This document shows, in pieces, positions 16,491 to 23,769 of a DNA stretch of 64,000 nt (positions within the stretch are counted from its first letter, which is position 1; each line of letters starts with the position of its first letter). Below the pieces are notes generated by a model. That model was given only the letters and a program-made list of their open reading frames with translations. It was not told the origin of the DNA and ran no database searches. The position numbers and the translations under genes are program-made. Origin of the DNA: Pseudoselenomonas ruminis (GTDB lineage: Bacteria > Bacillota > Negativicutes > Selenomonadales > Selenomonadaceae). The stretch spans positions 248,001 through 312,000 of the forward strand of contig NZ_VTOY01000001.1 in NCBI RefSeq assembly GCF_008271295.1, in the 5' to 3' direction.

Positions 16491-17383
16491 GCGGTAAGCG
16501 GATAAATCTGGCCATCATTGGCGTAGGCCTTATCGGCGGTTCGTTGGGCCTATGCCTTAAGGACAAGATGGGCGAGGATATCTATATCACGGGTCTTTGC
16601 CGCACGCAGCAGTCGATGGACAATGCGATGAAGCTTGGTGCTGTTGACTATGCAACGGCGGATATCGAAGCTGTGGTCAAAGAGGCCGATATTGTCTTTT
16701 TGAGTCCGCCTGTCCTGCAAATCGTGCCGATGGTGGAAAAAATCCTGCCCTATCTGAAAAAAGGTGCCATCCTTACCGATGCGGGCAGTACGAAGCAGTA
16801 CATTTGGCAGCATTTGCAGAAAATCCTGCCCGAGGATGTCTACTATATCGCCGGGCATCCGATGACAGGCCGTGAAAAAAGCGGTGTTACGGCGGCGCAA
16901 AAGGATCTCTTTGTCGGCAAGGCTTATGTGATTGTCGAGGATACCGGCGCGCCGAAGGAAGCCCACGAAAAACTCATGGGAGTGCTTCGCCATACCGGCG
17001 CCAACTTCACGACGATGGATATTGCCAAGCACGACCGTTGTGCTTCGGTTATCAGCCATGTGCCCCATGTGACGGCGGCGGCGCTTGTCACGCTTTTAAA
17101 CCGCACGGGCGGCGATTTGGATTCCTGCATCAAGCTGATTGGCGGTGGCTTCAAGGATACGACGCGCATTGCGTCATCCAACGCGGATATGTGGGCCGAT
17201 ATCTGTATGACCAACAGCGAGGCAATCGCCAAGAATCTCAAGCAGCTCCAGGCGATTCTTGGGGACGTCATCACGGCCTGTGAGACGGGCGACCGCCAGG
17301 CTGTTCACGATTATTTTGCCGCGTCGAAGGCACGGCGTGACAGTCTGCTGGAAAATGCAACGAAAAAATTTGACCCGAATTAA
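16487..17383 (+). CDS. tyrA: Prephenate dehydrogenase
   Basis: The 298-aa enzyme converts prephenate to 4-hydroxyphenylpyruvate with NAD+ in tyrosine synthesis. The Rossmann motif GVGLIGGSLG is at residues 12-21, and the TyrA motif AGHPMTGREKSG is near 125. There is no C-terminal ACT domain, so control of the pathway may rest on the T-box and on aroF. The ATG overlaps the aroF stop (ATGA), which indicates translational coupling. A terminator follows at 17392. Arogenate dehydrogenase is an alternative specificity. Confidence 0.93.
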   Translation: MSGKRINLAIIGVGLIGGSLGLCLKDKMGEDIYITGLCRTQQSMDNAMKLGAVDYATADIEAVVKEADIVFLSPPVLQIVPMVEKILPYLKKGAILTDAGSTKQYIWQHLQKILPEDVYYIAGHPMTGREKSGVTAAQKDLFVGKAYVIVEDTGAPKEAHEKLMGVLRHTGANFTTMDIAKHDRCASVISHVPHVTAAALVTLLNRTGGDLDSCIKLIGGGFKDTTRIASSNADMWADICMTNSEAIAKNLKQLQAILGDVITACETGDRQAVHDYFAASKARRDSLLENATKKFDPN

Positions 17384-17391
17384 CAAAGAAA

Positions 17392-17420
17392 GTCTTCCCG
17401 GCTGGGAAGGCTTTTCTTTT
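17392..17420 (+). terminator. Terminator of aroF-tyrA
   Basis: GTCTTCCC and GGGAAGGC arms with a 4-nt loop, followed by TTTTCTTTTT. Confidence 0.88.
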
Positions 17421-17470
17421 TGCGGGAAACCGTGTACAATAAAAAAGAATGCAAAAACGGAGGCAATACT

Positions 17471-17893
17471 ATGAAAGTAAAACTTAACGAACTGGCGGCT
17501 GCCATGCGGGAATCCGATGTGCGGCAGAGCTATGTTGATATCGCCAAGGGCAAAGTCATCGTGCTCGAAGATGATATGGGCGAGGAAGAAGCGCTGGACC
17601 ATGTCTTTGACATCGAGGAGGATTGGGAGCACTATATTCCGCTGCCCAATGTCATCGATGACGATATGCCGGACATCATGCGCGGGTTTGCCGAATCCTG
17701 TCCGCGTGAGGATACCAAGGCGCGTTTACTGGAAGTCCTGGCCGGGCCGGGAGCTGTGGCGAAGTTTCATCATCAGGTAAAACATCTGCTGCTGAAGGCA
17801 AGCTGGGAAAATTACCTGACCGGACGGCTGGTAGAGATTGCGCGCGACTGGTGCGAGGAAAATCAGCTGGAATATGAAGATGAGGAGCGGTGA
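17471..17893 (+). CDS. UPF0158 family protein
   Basis: The 140-aa acidic protein matches UPF0158: it opens with KVKLNELAAAM, has the IPLPN block and ends in a helical FHHQVKHLLL... WCEEN region. The function is unknown; it is cytoplasmic with no catalytic motif. The start at 17471 has ACGGAGG upstream, while the longer frame lacks a site and overlaps the preceding terminator. Only 2 nt separate its stop codon from the next ATG, so the exported pyrophosphatase-like gene is probably translated with it. Confidence 0.8.
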   Translation: MKVKLNELAAAMRESDVRQSYVDIAKGKVIVLEDDMGEEEALDHVFDIEEDWEHYIPLPNVIDDDMPDIMRGFAESCPREDTKARLLEVLAGPGAVAKFHHQVKHLLLKASWENYLTGRLVEIARDWCEENQLEYEDEER

Positions 17894-17895
17894 CA

Positions 17896-18966
17896 ATGCA
17901 AAAGAGAAACCTGTCAAAGGTTGTGGCGGTAATGCTGGCAGCCTCCTGCGTGGCACTTCCTGTGCAGGCGTTGGCTGCCGGGGCGGCTGTAGACTATGCG
18001 AAGCTTTATGCTGGTGTGGATTATCAGAATAAGACGACGTGTGTCATCGGGCCGGAGAGCCAGAATATGGATTCTGTCGGTGCGACGATTGGCTACGCCT
18101 ACCTCAAGTCGAAACTTGGTATGGCAACGGAGCCGCGCGTGGCGGCCCCGCTTAATCGCGATATGAGCTATATGCTGGAGTATTTCCACATCCCGCAGCC
18201 GGCTGTTATGAATGATGCGGCTGGCCAGCAGGTTATTCTCGTTGACCACAGCAGTTATGCAGCTGCCATAAATGGTATGAAAAAGGCCCGCATTGTCGAG
18301 GTCATTGACCGTCACAATCTGGGCGGCTTAGAATCCGGCGGATTTGTTTACTACCGCAACATCCCGACGGCGGCGACGTCTTCGATTGTCTATCTTTCCT
18401 TCAAGGAAACAGGCGTTGAAGTGCCGAAGGCAATTGCCGGTGTCCTGTTTGCCGGGGTAATGTCGGCAACGGACAATCTGCAGGGCAGCAACGTGACGGC
18501 GCTTGACCGTCAGGCTTATGATGAGCTCAAGGGAATCGCTGGCGTTAAGGATATCAGCGTCTTCCATAAGGAACTGGAGAAGGCCGCCTTTACGCATGAG
18601 GGCATGAGTGACAAGGAAATCTTCGAGACGGATTGCAAGGATTATGTCGTAAAGGATTGGGCAATGACTATCAGCCAGCTCGAATGCTTGAATGATGAAG
18701 AATTTTCGCAGATGAAATCCCGCATGCTGGCATATATGAATAAGATTCCTGACCGCAATGCCGGCATGCTCTACTTCCTCGTGCTCAAAAACCGCAGCAC
18801 GGGTGCAGCCGAACTCCTGTATACGGGAACGATGGCGGAAGCCGTCGCCAAGAAGGCTTTTGCCGGGGCCGATGCAAACCATGCTGTCCTTAAAAATAAT
18901 GCGGACCGCAAGCGTGATGTCGAGCCAGCAATCCGTACGGAATTGGAACGTTATATGCAATACTGA
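17896..18966 (+). CDS. Exported, degenerate family II inorganic pyrophosphatase-like protein
   Basis: The 356-aa product has a clear signal peptide (basic MQKRNLSK, hydrophobic core, LPVQALAAGA cleavage near 25) and then the two-domain family II (DHH) pyrophosphatase layout. Known enzymes are cytoplasmic and bind Mn with six residues. Here G52-P-E-S-Q-N57-M-D59-S replaces GHxNPDTDS, so the His becomes P53 and the first Asp N57, while D59 stays. D117 stays in VDHS. DHH becomes D138-R139-H140, losing one His. The Asp of SDT becomes A191. Four of six ligands are gone, so pyrophosphatase activity is unlikely. The frame is long and intact, which suggests a retained new role such as a binding or structural protein. 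GAGGAG precedes the ATG by 8 nt. Confidence 0.85.
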   Translation: MQKRNLSKVVAVMLAASCVALPVQALAAGAAVDYAKLYAGVDYQNKTTCVIGPESQNMDSVGATIGYAYLKSKLGMATEPRVAAPLNRDMSYMLEYFHIPQPAVMNDAAGQQVILVDHSSYAAAINGMKKARIVEVIDRHNLGGLESGGFVYYRNIPTAATSSIVYLSFKETGVEVPKAIAGVLFAGVMSATDNLQGSNVTALDRQAYDELKGIAGVKDISVFHKELEKAAFTHEGMSDKEIFETDCKDYVVKDWAMTISQLECLNDEEFSQMKSRMLAYMNKIPDRNAGMLYFLVLKNRSTGAAELLYTGTMAEAVAKKAFAGADANHAVLKNNADRKRDVEPAIRTELERYMQY

Positions 18967-18981
18967 TGCTTTAGCGATAGC

Positions 18982-19018
18982 AAAAACCGCGCAGCTTTGT
19001 AAACTGCGCGGTTTTTGT
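18982..19018 (+). terminator. Terminator after the pyrophosphatase-like gene
   Basis: AAAAACCGCGCAG and CTGCGCGGTTTTT form a 13-bp perfect stem followed by T-rich DNA. Confidence 0.92.
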
Positions 19019-19027
19019 GTGAAGTTT

Positions 19028-19056
19028 TTGCCAGAACCTGTTCAAAATGATATAAT
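19028..19056 (+). promoter_or_regulatory. Promoter for pncB
   Basis: TTGCCA (19028-19033) and TATAAT (19051-19056) are 17 nt apart. Confidence 0.78.
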
Positions 19057-19123
19057 TACGATTGTATGATTTTTTTAGACGCGGCAGGTGTATTGGCATG
19101 TGCCCAAACAGGAGGTGTCTTTT

Positions 19124-20581
19124 TTGACACAGTTTGATAAACGAAACATTTCCATGATGATGGATTTTTATGAAATGACCATGGCGAATGGCTATTTCCA
19201 GGATCATGATAAAGACGTACAGGTGGCATTTGACGTATTTTATCGCGCCAATCCCGACAAGGGCGGCTTTGCGATTTTTGCTGGCTTGGAGCAAATCATC
19301 GAGTACGTGGAAAACATGGAATTTTCGAAAGAAGATGTGGAATACTTCCGTCAGCAGCATATCTTCTCGGAAGCGTTCCTGCAGTATTTGGAAAACTTCC
19401 ATTTCTCCGGCGATATTTATGCTCTGCCGGAAGGCACGATCATGTATCCGAATGAACCATGCATCACGGTAGTGGCTCCGCTTATCGATGCGCAGCTGGT
19501 CGAAACGGCAATTCTCGCGCAAATCAATCATCAGTCTTTGATTGCGACGAAAGCCCGCCGCATTGTAAAAGCGGCCGATGGCCGGGCAGTATCGGACTTT
19601 GGCGCGCGTCGGGCACATAACATGGATGCGGCAACCTATGGAGCCCGTGCGGCTTATATCGGCGGCGTAGTTGGTACGGCGACGGTATCGGCAGGTCAGA
19701 TGTTCAACATTCCGATTTCGGGCACGATGGCGCACAGCTGGGTTATGTTCTACAAGGATGAGTATACGGCTTTCAAGAAATATGCGGAGACTTATCCGGA
19801 TGCAACGGTGCTGCTCGTAGATACCTATGATGTTATCCATTCGGGCATCCCGAATGCCATCCGCGTGGCGCATGAGGTCTTGGAGCCTATGGGCAAGCGC
19901 CTCGTCGGCATTCGCATCGATTCGGGTGATTTGGCGTACCTGTCCAAACGCGTGCGCAAGATGCTTGATAATGCCGGTTTGGAAGACTGCAAGATTGTCG
20001 TCTCGAACAGCCTCGATGAATTTACGGTCACGTCGCTTTTGAATCAGGGGGCCTGCATCGACAGCTTCGGTATCGGCGAACGCCTGATTACGGCTAAATC
20101 CGAGCCGGTATTCGGTGCGGTGTACAAGCTGGCTGCCGTGGGCGAGAATGGGGAATTTGCACCGCGCATCAAGGTTTCGGAAAATATCGAGAAAATCACG
20201 AATCCGGGCCTTAAAGATCTCTATCGCGTCTATGATGCCGATGGTCATGCGGTGGCTGATATGCTGGCGGTGTGCGGGGAACCAATCGATCTTTCGAAGC
20301 CGTTCCGTTATGTCGACCCAGTCAAGCCGTGGAAGAACCGTACTTTCGAGGGCTGCACCATCAAAAATCTGCGCAAGCTCTATGTGCGTCAGGGCAAGCG
20401 CACGGAAGATCTGCCGACGCTTGACGAAATCCGCACGTATGTCAAGCAACAGCTCGACAACGAGATTTGGGAAGAGGAGCAGCGCTTCGAAAATCCGCAC
20501 CGCCATTATCTCGATATGACGCCGGCTTACTACGAGCTCAAGATGGAGCTGTTGTCTAAGACGCGCGAAGAGCACGCCTGA
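19124..20581 (+). CDS. pncB: Nicotinate phosphoribosyltransferase
   Basis: The 485-aa enzyme makes nicotinate mononucleotide from nicotinate and PRPP in NAD salvage. Family motifs seen include FDVFYRANPDKGGFAIFAG, SDFGARRAHNMDAA, SGTMAHSWVMFY, and IRIDSGDLAYLSK with the phosphate-binding GIGERL. TTG at 19124 is taken as start because GGAGG ends 8 nt before it; upstream GTG codons lack a site. The promoter at 19028 leaves a leader of about 60 nt. aroE follows 51 nt downstream in the same direction, with no terminator between. Confidence 0.93.
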   Translation: MTQFDKRNISMMMDFYEMTMANGYFQDHDKDVQVAFDVFYRANPDKGGFAIFAGLEQIIEYVENMEFSKEDVEYFRQQHIFSEAFLQYLENFHFSGDIYALPEGTIMYPNEPCITVVAPLIDAQLVETAILAQINHQSLIATKARRIVKAADGRAVSDFGARRAHNMDAATYGARAAYIGGVVGTATVSAGQMFNIPISGTMAHSWVMFYKDEYTAFKKYAETYPDATVLLVDTYDVIHSGIPNAIRVAHEVLEPMGKRLVGIRIDSGDLAYLSKRVRKMLDNAGLEDCKIVVSNSLDEFTVTSLLNQGACIDSFGIGERLITAKSEPVFGAVYKLAAVGENGEFAPRIKVSENIEKITNPGLKDLYRVYDADGHAVADMLAVCGEPIDLSKPFRYVDPVKPWKNRTFEGCTIKNLRKLYVRQGKRTEDLPTLDEIRTYVKQQLDNEIWEEEQRFENPHRHYLDMTPAYYELKMELLSKTREEHA

Positions 20582-20632
20582 GCCTGGCTGACAGGTAAGC
20601 CAAGACGGTGACAAGATTCGGAGGGATTTGTG

Positions 20633-21484
20633 ATGCTTACGGGAACGACCAAAAATCTTGCGGTAATCGGCTGGCCAATAGCGCATTCGCTCTCGCCGGT
20701 TTTACAGAATGCAGCTATTGAAAAGGCAGGTCTGGATTACGTTTATACCGCATTGCCGGTAAAACCGGAGGACTTGCCGGCAGCGGTGCAGGGCTTGAAG
20801 GCGTTGCAGTTTCGCGGCTGGAATGTCACGATTCCGCACAAGACGGCGATCATGCCCCTATTGGATGCTATTGATGAGGATGCGCGCATCATTGGAGCGG
20901 TCAATACGGTTGTCAATGATGAGGGCTGTTTGACAGGGTATAATACTGATGTAACAGGTTTTATCGAGGCGCTTTTGGCTGCGGGATTTGCACCGCAGGA
21001 CAAGACGGCAGTGCTCCTTGGCGCAGGCGGCGCCGCCCGTGCTGTGGTCTGGGGCCTTATCAAGGCGGGCGTTACGGCTATCCATATTGGCGTGCGCAGC
21101 CCCAAGAAAGTCCAGCCGCTGGTTGACGAGTTCAGCACCTATGGCACGCTTACGGTCAGCCATTGGGAACAGGCAGACTTTGCCGCAAAACTTGCGGCGG
21201 CTGACTTGCTGGTCAATACGACACCGCTGGGCATGTTCCCGCAAACGAATGCCATGCCGCCCGTTGACTGGTCAAACGTCAAGGCGGATGCCTTTGTCTA
21301 CGATATTATCTATACGCCCGCGGAAACGCGTTTACTGCGCGAGGCGCGCCTGCATGGACATCCCACGCTCAATGGCGAGGACATGCTCGTCGGCCAGGGT
21401 GCGGCTGCCTTTAGCAAATGGACGGGGGTACAGCCTGATATTGAATGCATGAAGGTTAAGCTGCGGGAAGCATTGGCGACATGA
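20633..21484 (+). CDS. aroE: Shikimate dehydrogenase
   Basis: The 283-aa enzyme reduces 3-dehydroshikimate with NADPH in the shikimate pathway. It shows the substrate motif WPIAHSLSP near residue 15, catalytic lysine in NVTIPHK, the YNTD motif for shikimate binding, and the NADP loop GAGGAAR. GGAGGG lies 7 nt before the ATG at 20633. The coding sequence contains an exact TTGAC-NN-GTCAA palindrome at 21264-21275. A strong terminator follows. It is likely co-transcribed with pncB and lies 4 kb from aroF-tyrA. Confidence 0.94.
   Translation: MLTGTTKNLAVIGWPIAHSLSPVLQNAAIEKAGLDYVYTALPVKPEDLPAAVQGLKALQFRGWNVTIPHKTAIMPLLDAIDEDARIIGAVNTVVNDEGCLTGYNTDVTGFIEALLAAGFAPQDKTAVLLGAGGAARAVVWGLIKAGVTAIHIGVRSPKKVQPLVDEFSTYGTLTVSHWEQADFAAKLAAADLLVNTTPLGMFPQTNAMPPVDWSNVKADAFVYDIIYTPAETRLLREARLHGHPTLNGEDMLVGQGAAAFSKWTGVQPDIECMKVKLREALAT
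21264..21275. repeat. TTGAC-NN-GTCAA palindrome inside aroE
   Basis: Exact TTGACTGGTCAA within the coding sequence, spelling V-D-W-S-N; one of two coding copies in the window. Confidence 0.6.
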
Positions 21485-21519
21485 TAACAGAATACATGGT
21501 TAATCCATAAAAAACAAGG

Positions 21520-21556
21520 AACAGCATCATCCACTAGGGGGATGCTGTTTTTTTTG
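21520..21556 (+). terminator. Terminator of pncB-aroE
   Basis: AACAGCATC and GATGCTGTT arms, extended by ATCC/GGGGAT pairing, are followed by a run of eight or more T. Confidence 0.9.
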
Positions 21557-21602
21557 TACCAAGCACAATTTTTTTTACGTTTGTTTACAAAACTGTTTTC
21601 TC

Positions 21603-22582
21603 GTGATGTGCTTGTTGGTAAGTGGAGTAAGTTGGGGGGAGGCCAAGTCTGTATATCGGCAGCCAGTTATTTTTGACACGGATATTGGTAACTCGACCGA
21701 TGATCTTTATGCTATGGATTTGCTTTACAAAATGGCTCGAAACGGGAAGGTGGATATCAAGGGAATCGTAGTAGATCGTCAGGGTGAGGGATTTGCTGCG
21801 CTGGCGGATATTATGAACACTTATTATGGATTCCCGGATATCCCTATCGGTGTAGAACGGCATGGTGTGGCAAACAGCAGGCTCTATATCGATTACCGCC
21901 TGTTGGATGATTTGAAAATGGCTGATGGTAGCAAGATGTTTGCCCGCACGGACAAAGATTTTCGGGATAATCTGGATGGGTATAAACTTTATCGCAAATT
22001 GTTGGCTGAAGCTAACGATCGTTCTGTTAAAATTATGGGCATTGGTTTTGTGTCCAGTTTGGTGCAGTTGTTGGAATCGGGGCCGGATGAATATTCGGAT
22101 TTACCGGGCAGAGAACTGGTAAGGCGTAAGGTGGATTCTCTTTATTTTATGGCGACAAAGCTGGGGAAAGCAAAGATCCAGGCTATAACCTGCAGTATGA
22201 TCTTTCTTTGAGCAGACGCTTTTTGAGTGAATGGCCAAGGGAGGTAAAAGTGTATCTTTCTCCAAGTCCTGTGGGAGGAGCTATCGAGTATCCAGCGGAG
22301 ACTGTCATGAAGGATTTGGCCGCTTTTGCTGTGCATCCCATCAAGGAAGTTTATCGCAACAAGGATTGCAATACAGGTCAAAAGATGTGGGATTATCTTT
22401 GTGTGGTCAATGCGGTGGAACCGAAACGCTTTTCTTATTCTCAGCCAGGGTTTGTTTCCTTGAATGAAGTGGGGGAGATTTGCTATACCGAGGATCGCCA
22501 GGGCAATTTTGTCTATCAGTTGCCGGGCGATAAAATATGGAATGAAAATATGTTGGACTTCTTACGATTTTATGGTAAGTAA
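21603..22582 (+). pseudogene. Nucleoside hydrolase, frameshifted, weak 5' end
   Basis: The two halves (21603-22211 and a second frame ending at 22582) together form one inosine/uridine-type nucleoside hydrolase, which would split ribonucleosides to base and ribose. DTDIGNSTDD gives the family's Asp cluster. Around 22163-22166 a run of four G makes the frame shift: with one more G the reading continues LGESKDPGYNLQYDLSLSRRFLSEWP straight into the second half. The 5' end also looks damaged: the signal-peptide-like MMCLLVSGVSWGEA has no ribosome site, and the frame runs upstream without a better start. A sequencing indel in the G-run would restore the body but not explain the poor start. The terminator at 22607 remains. 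Confidence 0.8.
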
Positions 22583-22606
22583 GAGGCGGAAGAATAAATT
22601 GATGGA

Positions 22607-22636
22607 AGGGGCTGTGAAAGAAAATAGCCCCTTTTT
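22607..22636 (+). terminator. Terminator after nucleoside hydrolase
   Basis: GGGGCT and AGCCCC arms with a 12-nt loop, then TTTTT. Confidence 0.85.
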
Positions 22637-22803
22637 GTGCGTGCTTTTTTATGAGTGGATGGTACAGGTTTCGATTGGTGATAAGCAGGATTTTCATGAT
22701 ATTTATAGAAACTAGGAAGATGTAGGTAATGTTTTTGCCGATAACGAAGTGGACGTGGATGATGCCTGACTGATTGTCTTGTAGATTGCATGGAGTGAAA
22801 AAC

Positions 22804-23739
22804 ATGAGTGAGAGCAAAGAAATCAAAGAAAACCAAGAATTTACAGCAACGGAGGAAATCAGGGAAAGTGTAGATACAAAAGCCTCCCCAACGGAGGATA
22901 GCAGGGAAGAAAAGCAACTAACGTCCCAGATAGCTGAAGGCGGCTTGGCCAATCAGGAGGCGCAGGAATACCAAGGGGAAAAGCGGAAAAATGTTGTCAT
23001 TGTCATGTGTAAATACAGTGTGGTGGTGAAGGGAATCGAGCGGAAACTCAAAGAGCTTGGCTGCAAAGTATCCATTATCACGCAGGAAAATGATACGATT
23101 CCTCAGATTGATGAAGAAAGAGAATCGCAGCTATTTATTATTTACCTACCGACGAAGATTATGGACGACATGCTTAAATTCAATTGGCTGGAGCATATTT
23201 ATAATGCGATTTATGAAATGAAAGGCGAAATCCTTGTAATCGGGGATAAGTGGGATCGGGAGGATTTGGCTGGCCGGATTTTTGATATGCTCCATGTTGG
23301 CTGGCTCGATAGACCGTTGAAGATGGAAGAATTGGAACTGGCGGTGACGGAAGGGATACTGCCGCGCTCTGGGGATAAGCGCAAAAAGCATATACTCGTC
23401 GTGGATGACGATCCGTCATATGCGAAAATGGTGCGGGAGTGGTTGAAGGATGTCTATCAGGTAAGCATCGTTACTGCCGGGATACAGGCGATTACGTTAT
23501 TGGCCAAAAACACTGTGGACTTGATTCTTTTGGATTATGCTATGCCGGTGGTCGATGGACCGCAGGTACTCCAGATGCTGCGGCAGGAAAAGTCTACCCG
23601 GGGGATTCCCGTGGTGTTCCTGACGGGAGTCGGCACGAAGGAAGAGGTAGAACGGGTCTTGCAGCTCAAGCCGAATGGCTATGTCCTCAAATCCACCACG
23701 CGAGAGAAACTGCTGAACTATCTGCAGACAAAGCTCTGA
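22804..23739 (+). CDS. Two-receiver response regulator with degenerate first receiver
   Basis: The 311-aa cytoplasmic protein begins with about 60 polar residues rich in Glu, Lys and Ser, probably disordered. Residues about 63-185 look like a receiver fold without its phospho-Asp: where LLDxxMP is expected the strand reads LFIIYLPTK. Residues about 200-311 form a complete receiver (VVDDDP acidic pocket, D244 in LLDYAMP, LTG, and K in YVLKS). No output domain follows, so it probably acts as a phosphorelay intermediate or by protein binding. ATG 22804 is preferred, with GGAG upstream. It is first of four genes spaced 20-30 nt apart that end at 30231. Confidence 0.85.
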   Translation: MSESKEIKENQEFTATEEIRESVDTKASPTEDSREEKQLTSQIAEGGLANQEAQEYQGEKRKNVVIVMCKYSVVVKGIERKLKELGCKVSIITQENDTIPQIDEERESQLFIIYLPTKIMDDMLKFNWLEHIYNAIYEMKGEILVIGDKWDREDLAGRIFDMLHVGWLDRPLKMEELELAVTEGILPRSGDKRKKHILVVDDDPSYAKMVREWLKDVYQVSIVTAGIQAITLLAKNTVDLILLDYAMPVVDGPQVLQMLRQEKSTRGIPVVFLTGVGTKEEVERVLQLKPNGYVLKSTTREKLLNYLQTKL

Positions 23740-23769
23740 GCGCGCTGATGGAGGGAGACTGGGGACTTT

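Noticed and set aside
18971-20686. 571-aa open frame on the minus strand
   Set aside because: It lies opposite pncB and aroE, whose proteins are clear family members. The frame has no recognisable domain and is a by-product of codon bias.
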